64,000 bases of DNA, taken from positions 1,922,001-1,986,000 of the forward strand of contig NZ_JAHBZI010000001.1 in NCBI RefSeq assembly GCF_019635515.1. The letters run 5' to 3'. The notes under the pieces are model-generated. The model searched no databases and had not been told where the DNA came from. It saw only the letters and a list, made by a program, of their open reading frames with translations. The position numbers and the translations under genes were made by a program. Below are positions 15,646 through 24,022 of the stretch, one piece after another. How positions within the stretch are numbered: position 1 is the stretch's first letter; every line of letters starts with the position of its first letter. Origin of the DNA: Sphingomonas sp. GTDB lineage: Bacteria; Pseudomonadota; Alphaproteobacteria; Sphingomonadales; Sphingomonadaceae.

Positions 15646-17099
15646 GCATCGCCCTGTTCCAGATCGATCCGCGCGACAGCGTCGCCACTGCGCTGCGCGA
15701 CATGGCCGCCGGCGAGACCGCGCTTGGCGTAACGCTCTCGGCTGATGTGCCAAAGGGTCACAAGGTCGCAGTCGGGGCGGTCGCGGCGGGCGATCCGGTA
15801 CGCAAGTTCGGCTTTCCGATCGGCCGGGCGACCCAGGCAATCGCGCCCGGCGAGCATGTCCATGTCCACAATCTCCGGACCGCGCTCGAAGGCAGCGGCA
15901 GCTATCGCTACGTGCCCTCGCACGACGCACCCGCACCCTTCGATGGCCCAGGCTTCATGGGGTATCGCCGCGCCGATGGCCGGGTCGCCACGCGCAACGA
16001 GATCTGGGTGATCCCCACAGTCGGCTGCGTCGGCCGCACCGCGCAGAAGATCGCCGAGCGCGCCGCCAGGCTCCATCATGGCAAGATCGACGGCATCCAC
16101 GCCTTCGCCCATCCGTTCGGCTGTTCGCAGCTTGGCGACGATCTCGACGGCACCCGCGCGATCCTCACGGCGCTCGCCAACCATCCCAATGCCGGCGGGG
16201 TGTTGATCGTCGGGCTCGGCTGCGAATCCAATCAGATGAGCACGATGCTGAAGGGCGTCGCCAATCCCAATATCCGCACCCTCGGCGCACAGATGGCGGG
16301 CGACGAGGTGGAGGAGGGCCTCGCGCTGATCGAGGAACTGATCACGGGCGCGCAGTCCGAGCGCACCCCCGCCCCGCTCTCCGAACTCGTGCTCGGCGTA
16401 AAATGCGGCGGCTCGGACGGGTTCTCGGGCCTTACCGCCAATCCGCTGGTCGGCCGGATGAGCGACGCGGTCACCGCGGCGGGCGGCACCGCGATCCTGA
16501 CCGAAATCCCCGAGATCTTCGGCGCCGAGCAATTGCTGATGGAACGTGCCGACAATCAGGCGGTGTTCGGCGGCATCGTCGATCTGGTCAACGGCTTCAA
16601 ACGCTATTTCACCGATCATGGCGAGCCGGTCTCGGAAAACCCTTCTCCCGGCAATATCGCCGGCGGCATCACCACGCTGGAGGAAAAGTCGCTGGGCGCA
16701 GTGCAGAAGGCCGGACATGCGACCGTCACCGATGTGCTTGGCTATGGCGGCAGCGTTGCGAAACCTGGCCTGACCCTGCTCGAAGCGCCCGGCAACGACG
16801 CCGTCTCCTCGACCGCGCTGGCCGCGGCGGGCGCGACCGCGATCCTGTTCACCACCGGCCGCGGCACCCCGCTCGGCTTTCCGGTGCCGACGATCAAGAT
16901 CGCCTCGAACAGCGATCTCGCCACGCGCAAGCCCGGCTGGATCGACTTCGACGCGGGGCAGGTGCTGGAGGATGGCATGGACACGGCCGCCGCCGCCCTC
17001 CTCGCCCGCATCGCCGCAATCGCGTCCGGCGCGCCCACCGCCGCCGAGCGCAATGGCGAACGCGAGATCGCGATCTGGAAGCGCGGCGTCACGCTCTAG
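15642..17099 (+). CDS. uxaA: Altronate dehydratase (UxaA family)
   Basis: UxaA removes water from D-altronate to give 2-keto-3-deoxygluconate in galacturonate breakdown; family members also act on other sugar acids such as galactarate. The 485-residue product has both usual parts: an N-terminal SAF-like domain (residues 1-95) and the large dehydratase domain with GFMGYRRADGRVATRNEIWVIPT, HPFGCSQLG and GLGCESNQ, plus a conserved VKCGGSDGFSGLTANP. Cys residues there suit an iron centre. The start is the ATG overlapping the remnant gene's stop; no other uronate genes are in the window, so the operon is broken here. Confidence 0.9.
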   Translation: MSIALFQIDPRDSVATALRDMAAGETALGVTLSADVPKGHKVAVGAVAAGDPVRKFGFPIGRATQAIAPGEHVHVHNLRTALEGSGSYRYVPSHDAPAPFDGPGFMGYRRADGRVATRNEIWVIPTVGCVGRTAQKIAERAARLHHGKIDGIHAFAHPFGCSQLGDDLDGTRAILTALANHPNAGGVLIVGLGCESNQMSTMLKGVANPNIRTLGAQMAGDEVEEGLALIEELITGAQSERTPAPLSELVLGVKCGGSDGFSGLTANPLVGRMSDAVTAAGGTAILTEIPEIFGAEQLLMERADNQAVFGGIVDLVNGFKRYFTDHGEPVSENPSPGNIAGGITTLEEKSLGAVQKAGHATVTDVLGYGGSVAKPGLTLLEAPGNDAVSSTALAAAGATAILFTTGRGTPLGFPVPTIKIASNSDLATRKPGWIDFDAGQVLEDGMDTAAAALLARIAAIASGAPTAAERNGEREIAIWKRGVTL

Positions 17100-17187
17100 G
17101 TTCGTTACGGCCGCATCGCACGCTGGGCTTCCCGCCCGCTTGTGTTAACCATATTCCTGTTGGCGATTCGCGGACGGGGGCGAGACC

Positions 17188-17850
17188 GTGTTGATCCTCA
17201 TCATGGGAAATGTTGCCGCGGCCAGAAGCGGCTCCTGGGCATTGGGCACCACCGCGTCCGATTGGGTGCAGGTGTTCCTCGTCCTGATCGGCGTCGGCAC
17301 GCTCATCGCGCTCGTCTCGGCCTTCAAGCGCCGCTTTCCCGAGCCGGCCAACCGCAACGGCGAATTCGCCAGAACGCTGACGAGGGCGGTCAAACACCAC
17401 AGCACCGAGCTCGAGCGCGAGTTCAAGACGGCGTTGCGTGTTCCCGGCATCGACACCGACAGCGGCAAATCGGGCCTCGGCGCAACCGAGGCGGCGGCGC
17501 ATGTCCGCCATTTGCGGCGGCTGCTGCGCAGTTCCACCGCCTTTATCCGCCACGCCCGCACGTTGCCGCTCGGCGACTGGCCCAGCTATGCGCTGTCGCA
17601 CGCGTTCGCCGAATGGGCGGGCGTCATCGATGGCACCGATGCCCTGCTCGACGACATGTACCGCGAAGTCACCGCCGCGGTGGCGACCGGCCGTTGGGGC
17701 GAGCTTCAGGCGCAATATGATCGCGAGCAATGGTTCGTGCTCCGCGATCTCGAACGGCTGCCCGCGCTCACCAGCGCCATCGACAAGGCCGCGAAGCCGT
17801 TCCTCGGAAAATCCGGAAAGCACGAGGAAAACGACGAAACGCACCATTGA
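17188..17850 (+). CDS. Uncharacterised membrane-anchored protein
   Basis: A 220-residue protein with one hydrophobic segment near residues 25-45 (WVQVFLVLIGVGTLIALVSAF) and a long cytoplasmic helical domain rich in Arg, Glu and Ala. The helical part looks like a four-helix or coiled-coil bundle. No family is recognised. A GTG start preceded by ACGGGGGCGAG is chosen; an ATG 15 bases later is the alternative. It lies alone between uxaA and a second small membrane protein. Confidence 0.68.
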   Translation: MLILIMGNVAAARSGSWALGTTASDWVQVFLVLIGVGTLIALVSAFKRRFPEPANRNGEFARTLTRAVKHHSTELEREFKTALRVPGIDTDSGKSGLGATEAAAHVRHLRRLLRSSTAFIRHARTLPLGDWPSYALSHAFAEWAGVIDGTDALLDDMYREVTAAVATGRWGELQAQYDREQWFVLRDLERLPALTSAIDKAAKPFLGKSGKHEENDETHH

Positions 17851-17929
17851 GGCGGTTCGATTGTGCGATGCGGCATTGAAGCGTTAACCCCTTCCCGTTA
17901 CACGAAGCGCGGGGACTACCGGGTGGGTA

Positions 17930-18160
17930 ATGGCTGAATTCTTTATCTTCGTGTATGCGACGCTGGCGATGTTCGTGATCCAGGCGATGGGCAATAATGT
18001 CCGTGCCCAGCGGCCCAGTCCGCAGATGATGACGCTGGTCGGCTGGGGCTTGTTCTCGCTGTCATCGACGCTGGCGGTGCTGCTCGGGGCGGTCGCCCTG
18101 GCCTTGGCGCTAGGGCTGCAAATGCCGCTGCCCGACGCGTTCAACGCGCCGCTGTTCTAA
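17930..18160 (+). CDS. Small two-helix membrane protein
   Basis: A 76-residue protein with two hydrophobic segments (residues about 4-20 and 38-62) joined by a short polar loop containing RAQRPSPQ. It has no known family that I recognise. Its stop is 5 bases before the gamma carbonic anhydrase start, so the two are probably cotranscribed. GGTGGGTA precedes the ATG. Confidence 0.65.
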   Translation: MAEFFIFVYATLAMFVIQAMGNNVRAQRPSPQMMTLVGWGLFSLSSTLAVLLGAVALALALGLQMPLPDAFNAPLF

Positions 18161-18165
18161 AGCGT

Positions 18166-18690
18166 ATGCCGCTCTACGAAATCGGCGGCCAAAGGCCAGA
18201 GATCGCCGGAGACGCCTGGGTCGCGCCGAGCGCGGACCTGATCGGCGACGTGCACCTTGGCGAACTGGCCAGCGTCTGGTTCGGCGCGGTGATCCGTGCC
18301 GACAATACCCCGATCCTGGTCGGCGCGCGGACCAATATCCAGGAAGGCGCGATGTGCCATTCCGATCCCGGCGCGCCGCTGACGATCGGGGCCGACGTGA
18401 CCGTCGGCCATCACGCGATCCTGCACGGCTGCACGATCGGCAGCGGCACGCTGATCGGCATGGGCGCGACGATCCTCAACCATGCGGTGATCGGCGAGGA
18501 TTGCCTGGTCGGCGCCGGCGCGCTGGTGACCGAAGGCAAGACCTTTCCGGCGGGCCATCTGATCGTCGGCAGCCCGGCCCGCGCGGTGCGGGCACTGACC
18601 GACGCGCAGAAGCAGCTGTTGCGGGGCAGCGCCGCGCTCTACGCCGCCAAGCAGCGCGAATATGCGAGCGACCTGAAACGGATCGATTGA
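18166..18690 (+). CDS. Gamma carbonic anhydrase family protein
   Basis: A 174-residue left-handed beta-helix protein of the YrdA/PaaY type. The hexapeptide repeats run from about residue 18 to 130, with the zinc-binding His pattern in HSDPGAPLTIGADVTVGHHAILHGCTIG, and a C-terminal helix (DAQKQLLRGSAALYAAKQREYASDL). Members either hydrate CO2 or hydrolyse CoA thioesters; the sequence does not decide. The start is the ATG at 18166, five bases after the previous stop. Confidence 0.9.
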   Translation: MPLYEIGGQRPEIAGDAWVAPSADLIGDVHLGELASVWFGAVIRADNTPILVGARTNIQEGAMCHSDPGAPLTIGADVTVGHHAILHGCTIGSGTLIGMGATILNHAVIGEDCLVGAGALVTEGKTFPAGHLIVGSPARAVRALTDAQKQLLRGSAALYAAKQREYASDLKRID

Positions 18691-18802
18691 CTCCGCAGCC
18701 CAGCCGCGCCCTGCGGACAAGCGCGATCGCTGCGCACGCGGATTTCGCGCTGATCCAGATTAATCGCCGCAACTCGCTGACCTGCCATGCATTTCACATG
18801 GC

Positions 18803-19040
18803 ATGCCGCTCTATTATTTCCAGCTTCGCACGACCGACGCGGCACCCCATCCGGCGCAGAGCCGCACCCTTCCCGATCTCGCCGCCGCGCTCGCCGAAGC
18901 GCAGCATAGCGCGCGGCATGATGCGGAATCGCATGCGCCACCTGCTCGGCACGCCGGGCGGCACGCTCGATATCGAGGATGAGGCGCACCAGCCGGTCGC
19001 GCGGATCATGCTGGCAGAGGTCGCGCGGCAGATTTCCTAG
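18803..19040 (+). pseudogene. Frameshifted DUF6894-like small protein
   Basis: The ATG frame gives MPLYYFQLRTTD and a helix LPDLAAALAEAQHSARHDAES, then runs into nonsense and a stop near 18980. The other forward frame gives the expected end of the family, GGTLDIEDEAHQPVARIMLAEVARQIS. The two halves together have the shape of DUF6894 proteins (short beta start, helix, then an I/V-rich DExG end). A frameshift lies around 18900-18950. The family link is by pattern only. Confidence 0.55.
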
Positions 19041-19147
19041 CGAGTCGGCCGCGATCGTGCCACGGGTACGATGTCGGCGAGCGCCATGCCGTAGCGTCCG
19101 TTTCGTCCGCCTAGACAGGCCCATTCGTTACGCTATCCAATTCCCTC

Positions 19148-20089
19148 ATGGCTCTTCCTCCACTCTTCGATCGCCTCGCGCTGCCGGTCATCGGCTCGCC
19201 GCTGTTCATCATCTCGGTCCCCGATCTGGTGATCGCCCAGTGCAAGGCGGGGATCGTCGGCTCGTTCCCGGCGCTCAACGCGCGGCCGCAATCGCAGCTC
19301 GACGAATGGCTGCACCGCATCACCGAAGAACTGGCGGCGTGGGACCGCGACCATCCCGAGAGCCCGTCCGCGCCCTACGCGGTCAATCAGATCGTCCACA
19401 AATCGAACGTCCGGCTCGAAGAGGACGTCGCGACCTGCGCCAAGTGGAAGGTACCGATCGTCATCACCTCGCTCGGCGCGCGCGAGGATCTCAATACCGC
19501 GGTGCATGGCTGGGGCGGCATCACCCTTCACGACGTCATCGACGACCGCTTCGCGCACAAGGCTATCGAGAAGGGCGCCGATGGCCTGATCCTCGTCGCA
19601 ACCGGCGCTGGCGGGCATGCCGGCAAGCTCAACCCCTTCCCGTTCGTCCAGGAAGTCCGCGAATGGTTTGACGGGCCGGTGATCCTCTCCGGCGCGATCT
19701 CGACGGGACGCTCGATCCTGGCGGCACAGGTGCTCGGCGCCGATCTCGCCTATATCGGCTCGCCGTTCATCGCCACCGACGAGGCGAACGCGGTTGCGGC
19801 GTACAAGCAGGGCATCGTCGAGGGCCGCGCCGCCGACATCGTTTATTCGAACCTGTTCACCGGGGTGCACGGCAATTACCTGCGCAGCTCGATCGTCAAC
19901 GCCGGCATGGACCCCGACAATCTGCCCGAGAGCGACCCCAGCGCGATGAACTTCGGCGGGGCCAAGGCGTGGAAGGAAATCTGGGGCTCGGGCCAGGGCA
20001 TCGGCGCGGTCCGCGCGGTTGAGCCCGCGGCGGTGCTGATCGATCGGCTGAAGGCGGAATATGCCGCTGCGAAAGCGGCGGTCCGCTAA
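19148..20089 (+). CDS. NAD(P)H-dependent flavin oxidoreductase (nitronate monooxygenase family)
   Basis: A 313-residue FMN-dependent TIM-barrel enzyme of the nitronate monooxygenase/2-nitropropane dioxygenase family, which oxidises nitronates or reduces quinone-like substrates. Visible motifs are the N-terminal GSPLFIISVPDLVIAQCKAG stretch, FMN phosphate-binding ATGAGGHAG with the conserved His, and GAISTGRSILAAQVLGADLAYIGS. The C-terminal SGQGIG-like segment (WGSGQGIGAVRAVEPAAVLIDRL) is typical. It is a stand-alone gene, convergent with the rcdA-like gene. Confidence 0.9.
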   Translation: MALPPLFDRLALPVIGSPLFIISVPDLVIAQCKAGIVGSFPALNARPQSQLDEWLHRITEELAAWDRDHPESPSAPYAVNQIVHKSNVRLEEDVATCAKWKVPIVITSLGAREDLNTAVHGWGGITLHDVIDDRFAHKAIEKGADGLILVATGAGGHAGKLNPFPFVQEVREWFDGPVILSGAISTGRSILAAQVLGADLAYIGSPFIATDEANAVAAYKQGIVEGRAADIVYSNLFTGVHGNYLRSSIVNAGMDPDNLPESDPSAMNFGGAKAWKEIWGSGQGIGAVRAVEPAAVLIDRLKAEYAAAKAAVR

Positions 20090-20168
20090 GTCACTCTCCA
20101 AATGCGGGGACAAGGAAGCGAGGAGGGCCGCTCCAGCTGCCCCCAAAAGCGAGCAGGCCCTCCCCTAT

Positions 20169-20190
20169 CCCTCCCGTCGCGCGGGGAGGG
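20169..20190. terminator. GC-rich hairpin between convergent genes
   Basis: CCCTCCCG and GGGGAGGG arms with a short GC loop lie between the stops of two convergent genes. It resembles the palindromic repeats elsewhere in the window and probably ends both transcripts, though no T run is present. Confidence 0.4.
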
Positions 20191-20194
20191 AAGC

Positions 20195-20653
20195 TCAGAA
20201 CGCCGCGGCGAGCCGGTCCATCATGCTCCGCGCCGGGCTGACCGCGATCACCGGCAGATCGAGCGACTGGTCGAGCCGCGCGACGCGGCGATACAGCTCG
20301 ATACTGGTCAGGATGATCGCGACCGCGTGCGGCGGCATCGCCTGCAGCAGCGTCTCGTCGGTCTCGGGCGCATCGCCCAGCCGGCGCGACGGCGACAAGG
20401 CGTCCCCCGGCGCCAGTTCGCCGGCATCGACCGCGCGCTGCGTCAGCAACCAGGCAATGACGTGCATCAGCCGCGTCGTCACCTTCAGCGATTCGCATGA
20501 AAACGCGACGCGGTTGAGCGCTTCGAGCGCGTCGCGTTCCTCGCGACCGATCTGATCGAAATAGCCGCGGGCCTCGTCCGCCAGCAGCATCGCCTCCACA
20601 TAGAGTGAGTCGATCAGCTTGCGGTGGATCCGCGATGTTCCCTGCTGCCCCAT
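20195..20653 (-). CDS. DUF1465 family protein, RcdA-like
   Basis: A 152-residue helical protein of the DUF1465 family, whose characterised member in Caulobacter is RcdA, an adaptor that helps the ClpXP protease destroy the cell-cycle regulator CtrA. The helix-bundle core SLYVEAMLLADEARGYFDQI, then SCESLKVTTRLMHVIAWLLTQ, and a C-terminal helix IILTSIELYRRVARLDQ match the family. Residues 80-100 are a polar insert. Conservation of the RcdA role in sphingomonads is an inference. It is divergent from nothing close; the ydcH-like gene follows downstream region on the same strand. Confidence 0.82.
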   Translation of the reverse strand: MGQQGTSRIHRKLIDSLYVEAMLLADEARGYFDQIGREERDALEALNRVAFSCESLKVTTRLMHVIAWLLTQRAVDAGELAPGDALSPSRRLGDAPETDETLLQAMPPHAVAIILTSIELYRRVARLDQSLDLPVIAVSPARSMMDRLAAAF

Positions 20654-20774
20654 GCGTCGAAAGCTGCCACAGCGTTTATGGTAACGAAATGCTTAATCTC
20701 GTTAGGCTTTCGTCCCGTTGCGGGAAGCCATGGGGTCAATCGCGGTTCTGGACCCGTCCGTCCGACCGACAGGA

Positions 20775-20972
20775 TCAGGCGATGATATCGGGGATCAGCT
20801 GGTCTTCGAGCAGCTGGATTTCATCGCGCATCATCAGCTTGCGCTTCTTGAGCCGGGCGAGCTGGAGCTGATCCGACGAGCCGGCCTCGCGCAACGCCTC
20901 GATCGCCGTGTCGAGATCGCGATGCTCGGTCTTGAGCGTCGTCAGCCGCTTGCGGATCTCAGCTTCGTCCAT
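20775..20972 (-). CDS. YdcH/DUF465 family small protein
   Basis: A 65-residue coiled-coil hairpin protein of the DUF465 family, function unknown. The signature is the basic LQLARLKKRKLMMRDEIQLLE motif near the C-terminus following a helix EHRDLDTAIEAL. The ATG of MDEAEIRKRL is preceded closely by GGGAGG; a GTG 15 bases upstream is an alternative. It is divergent from another member of the same family 144 bases away. Confidence 0.85.
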   Translation of the reverse strand: MDEAEIRKRLTTLKTEHRDLDTAIEALREAGSSDQLQLARLKKRKLMMRDEIQLLEDQLIPDIIA

Positions 20973-21116
20973 TCCCTCCCCGTGCACGCCCGCGCCGCAA
21001 CGCGCAACGCCCTATCCCGTCTTTTCCGCACCCTGTCGATTGCGCGCGGAAAGGGCGAGACAAGCGGTGCGAACGGTGATTTACTGGGCTCTCCGGCCAC
21101 GATGAAGGAGACTGCC

Positions 21117-21269
21117 ATGCAGAACACGCATCTATCGGCGCTATCGGCGAAACATAATGTGCTGGATCGGCGAATCGCTGCCGAAGCACAGAGGCCGCTG
21201 CCCGATCAGATTATCCTGGCGGATCTGAAGAAGCAGAAGCTTCGTATCAAGGAGGAGATGGCCCGCTAG
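21117..21269 (+). CDS. YdcH/DUF465 family small protein, second copy
   Basis: A 50-residue member of the same family, with HLSALSAKHNVLDRRIAAE followed by LADLKKQKLRIKEEMAR. GAAGGAG precedes the ATG. It shares the LKKxKLxxxxEM core with its divergent neighbour but is shorter and otherwise different, so the pair is an old duplication rather than a recent one. Because of its length it is easily missed by gene finders. Confidence 0.82.
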   Translation: MQNTHLSALSAKHNVLDRRIAAEAQRPLPDQIILADLKKQKLRIKEEMAR

Positions 21270-21358
21270 CGCGGCCAGTCCCGGGGGTGTGGCGGGAGGC
21301 CGCACCCCGCACGGGCTCTCAAGCCCGCATCAAAAAAAGAAATCAGCGCCGCAACGGA

Positions 21359-21733
21359 TCAGCGGAGCGGCAGAATCGGCTTAACATAGTGTGGCGTATG
21401 TCCGCCCTTGCCGACCGGCTTGCGGGCCAGCATCGGATCGATGTCGTTGTCGAACGCCACGCCGACTCGCCCGTCGGTCGCCCAGGCGATCTTGCCCGAG
21501 ACCCAGCCGACACCGCGCACTTCGACCTGAACGATCGTGCCGCGCGCGATCGGCGCGGAATACTCGGCCATCATCCCGCCCGAGGACAGGTTGCGCACGC
21601 GGACATGCTCGTCCGCCTTGCCCGCGATTCGGAAATTCGCGCTCAGCATCAGGCTGTCGCGGGCGCCGGCGCGCTGGCCGGTGAAATCCTCGGCCGAAAG
21701 GGCCATCAGGGGATCATGGGAAAACTGTTCCAT
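21359..21733 (-). CDS. PilZ domain protein
   Basis: A 124-residue single-domain PilZ-like protein. PilZ domains bind cyclic di-GMP. The core RVRNLSSGGMMAEYSAP (D/NxSxxG motif) is present at about residues 44-60 and the upstream part has an Arg-containing stretch (QRAGARDSLML) instead of the usual RxxxR, so nucleotide binding is uncertain. The second half is a typical beta-barrel with GKIAWATDGRVGVAF. It stands alone upstream of dksA on the same strand orientation. Confidence 0.85.
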   Translation of the reverse strand: MEQFSHDPLMALSAEDFTGQRAGARDSLMLSANFRIAGKADEHVRVRNLSSGGMMAEYSAPIARGTIVQVEVRGVGWVSGKIAWATDGRVGVAFDNDIDPMLARKPVGKGGHTPHYVKPILPLR

Positions 21734-21850
21734 CGCTGCTCGGCTCGAACGTAAATTGCGGTTACGCGCGAATAGAGCAGGATTCCCTCACGAAACGGTT
21801 AATTTCGAAACGCTGGATACGTGATTTACACAGCGCGCGGCCGCGAAAAC

Positions 21851-22315
21851 CTATTCCTCGCGGCTGACCTTTTCGTTCCGCTCATGGCGCTCCTGCGCCT
21901 CGACGGTCATCGTCGCGATCGGACGAGCCTCGAGCCGGCCGAGCGAGATCGGCTCGCCGGTGACTTCGCAATAGCCATATTCGCCCTCGTCGATGCGGCG
22001 CAGCGCGGCGTCGATCTTGGCGATCAGCTTGCGCTGACGGTCGCGAGTGCGCAGCTCGATCGACCAGTCGGTCTCGCTCGATGCGCGGTCAGTCAGATCG
22101 GCTTCGCGCAGCGAGTCGGCCTGGAGCTGGTTGAGCGTGCCGGCGGCCTCGCGATAGATCGCGTCCTTCCAGGCCAGCAGCTTCTCGCGGAAATAGTCTA
22201 GCTGGCGGGGCCCCATAAAGGGTTCATCGCCGCTCGGGCGGTAACCGCCGCCGTCGTTCGCAGCCGGCGGCAGGGGTTCGCCCGGTTCGCCATAGCCTTC
22301 GAAAACTGTAGCCAT
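21851..22315 (-). CDS. dksA: RNA polymerase-binding transcription factor DksA
   Basis: DksA binds the RNA polymerase secondary channel and, with ppGpp, controls rRNA and amino-acid promoters. The 154-residue product has the coiled-coil (FREKLLAWKDAIYREA to KIDAALRRIDEGEYGYC) and the C-terminal segment CEVTGEPISLGRLEARPIATMTVEAQERHE. Only the first Cys of the four-Cys zinc finger is present, as is usual for alphaproteobacterial DksA. The start chosen is the ATG of MATVFEGYGEP; an in-frame GTG 15 bases upstream is weaker. Confidence 0.92.
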   Translation of the reverse strand: MATVFEGYGEPGEPLPPAANDGGGYRPSGDEPFMGPRQLDYFREKLLAWKDAIYREAAGTLNQLQADSLREADLTDRASSETDWSIELRTRDRQRKLIAKIDAALRRIDEGEYGYCEVTGEPISLGRLEARPIATMTVEAQERHERNEKVSREE

Positions 22316-22733
22316 CCCCATACTCTCCACACCAGTCGCCCGGTGACCAAGCCGCCGGTGACTGCCCTTTGCCCGGCTGCCCTATACTTTCGCACGGAGC
22401 CGTTAACAAGCGCGCTATTGTAGCGATGTTGCGCGTATACCCCTTTAAATTGGGGGAAATTACCCGCGCCTGAACCGCGGAGGAATCCGGCGGAAATTAA
22501 CCAGCGCCGTTTACAAGTTGTTAAGAAATAAAACGGCGCGATGTGCCGTACTAGAACATTAACCATCGCCCATCCGACCTGCCATCGATAAAAAAGCCAG
22601 GAAGACGGTAAACAACCGTTAGCGAGCTTGCACTTAATAGTTTGTTTTGCACTTTTGAGGCATTGACGGCGTGGAAAGCTGCTGACGATCCCGTGGGGAG
22701 CGGCCACACCAGCAACGGAAGAGTGGGACAACA
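22316..22733. other. Divergent promoter region between dksA and the repeat protein
   Basis: About 420 bases without a gene. It is clearly AT-richer than its surroundings, especially 22430-22670, with several TTAAC and TTAAG elements and a short inverted repeat ACGGT-AAACA-ACCGT at 22607-22621. It must hold the dksA promoter and that of the surface-protein gene. A CtrA box (TTAA-N7-TTAA) was sought and not found at the right spacing. Confidence 0.5.
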
Positions 22734-23972
22734 ATGTCGGTTCGCATGGCTCTTGCCAAACTCTGCGCCTGCGCTTGCGGGGGTGCCGTCATCGGCGGAA
22801 GTGGCGTCTACGTCACCGAGCGGGCGGCCAAGCCGCGCGTCGTTCAGCAGCAGACGGTCGCCAAGAAGCGGGTCGTTCGCCGTGTCGTGCGCCGCACCGC
22901 ACCCGCGCAGCGCGTGGTTCGCCGCACCGTCACCACCACGACCAGCCAGGGCGCGGCCCAGGTGATCATGACGCCGCAGGGCGCACCGATCCCCCTGCCC
23001 CCGCCCCTGTACGGCCAGGGCAATCAATATCCGGTCGTCTCGTCGAGCGCGAGCGGCTCCAGCAGTTCGTCGGGCGTGATCGGCGGATCGGGCGGCGGCG
23101 GCTTCATCGGCGGCTTCTTCGCGGGCGGCTTCTTCGGCGGCGGCGGCAGTGGCAGCGGGAGTGGTTCCGGCAGCGGCTCGGGCAGCACCGGCGGCAACAT
23201 CAATATCGAGATCTCCTCGACCAGCAGCACCGGCGGCAGTTCGAGCAGCACCAGCGGCGGATCGACATCCACCTCGAGCAGCACCAGTGGCGGGTCGACA
23301 TCCACCTCGAGCGGCGTCTCGACCAGCACGGGCGGTGTCTCCACGAGCACCGGCGGTATCTCGACTTCAACCAGCACGGGCGGCGTTTCCACGAGCACCG
23401 GCGGCGTCTCGACCAGCAGCGGCTCGGTCTCATCGAGCGGCAACAACTCGAACGATAACAACAATTCCAACACGTCGAGCGGAAACAACTCCAACTCGAA
23501 CACTTCGAGCGGGAACAACTCGAACACCTCGAGCGGCAACAATTCCAACACCTCGAGCGGAAACAATTCCAACACCTCGAGCGGGAACAACTCCAACACC
23601 TCGAGCGGCAACAATTCCAACACCTCGAGCGGGAACAACTCCAACACTTCGAGCGGGAACAATTCCAACACCTCGAGCGGAAACAACAACAACGCTTCGT
23701 CGAGCTACGGTTCGAGCAGCAAGGGTTCGTCGAGCCATGGTTCGAGCGGCTGGAGCAATTCCAGCGGCTGGAGCTCGAACGGCCACGGGTCGAGCAGCCA
23801 TGGCGGTTCCAGTTGCGGCTACAAATGTGGCGGCAGCAGCGGCACCTCGTCGGGCGGCCCCGCGCCGGTCCCGGCTCCGCCGATGATCCTGCTGTTCGGC
23901 GGCGCGGCCGCGGCGCTGGTCGCCCGCAAGCGTCTCGCCAAAAAGGCCCCGGCAGACACCGCCGAGGCCTGA
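22734..23972 (+). CDS. Ser/Asn/Gly-rich repeat protein with C-terminal membrane sorting-like tail
   Basis: A 412-residue low-complexity protein, probably at the cell surface. It has an N-terminal hydrophobic segment with two close Cys (LAKLCACACGGAVIGG), a basic Arg/Val region (residues 35-65), a glycine-rich patch, then Ser/Thr/Gly stretches, seven perfect GNNSNTSS octapeptide repeats and a Ser/His/Gly region. The end PAPVPAPPMILLFGGAAAALVARKRLAKK is a Pro-rich motif, a hydrophobic helix and a basic tail, the layout of PEP-CTERM-type sorting signals. Its role is unknown; adhesion or matrix binding is a guess. The ribosome site before the ATG is weak (GAAGAGTGGGAC). Confidence 0.78.
   Translation: MSVRMALAKLCACACGGAVIGGSGVYVTERAAKPRVVQQQTVAKKRVVRRVVRRTAPAQRVVRRTVTTTTSQGAAQVIMTPQGAPIPLPPPLYGQGNQYPVVSSSASGSSSSSGVIGGSGGGGFIGGFFAGGFFGGGGSGSGSGSGSGSGSTGGNINIEISSTSSTGGSSSSTSGGSTSTSSSTSGGSTSTSSGVSTSTGGVSTSTGGISTSTSTGGVSTSTGGVSTSSGSVSSSGNNSNDNNNSNTSSGNNSNSNTSSGNNSNTSSGNNSNTSSGNNSNTSSGNNSNTSSGNNSNTSSGNNSNTSSGNNSNTSSGNNNNASSSYGSSSKGSSSHGSSGWSNSSGWSSNGHGSSSHGGSSCGYKCGGSSGTSSGGPAPVPAPPMILLFGGAAAALVARKRLAKKAPADTAEA
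23511..23678 (+). repeat. Seven tandem 24-bp units inside the repeat protein gene
   Basis: Seven in-frame copies of a 24-bp unit, consensus GGGAACAAYTCCAACACCTCGAGC, encode GNNSNTSS. Copies differ only at silent or near-silent positions, pointing to recent slippage or selection on the protein. More diverged relatives lie on both sides (23440-23510 and 23679-23700). Copy number is likely variable between strains. Confidence 0.9.
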
Positions 23973-23991
23973 GTCTCTCTAGAGACAAACG

Positions 23992-24021
23992 AAAAGGCCG
24001 CCCCGAAACGGGCGGCCTTTT
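23992..24021. terminator. Bidirectional rho-independent terminator
   Basis: A 12-bp perfect stem AAAAGGCCGCCC/GGGCGGCCTTTT with a 6-base loop has a T run on both strands. It lies between two convergent genes and touches the last bases of the minus-strand one, so it can stop transcription from both sides. Confidence 0.92.
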
Positions 24022-24022
24022 G

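Noticed and set aside
22400..22733. CtrA-binding site upstream of the repeat protein
   Set aside because: Several TTAA elements exist, but none with the TTAA-N7-TTAA spacing.
23511..23678. CRISPR-like repeat array
   Set aside because: Units are directly adjacent 24-bp coding repeats with no spacers, in frame with a protein.
23024..23692. Leu/Pro/Glu-rich frame opposite the repeat protein
   Set aside because: It is only the complement of the tandem repeat (units read LELFPLEV). No start or ribosome site.
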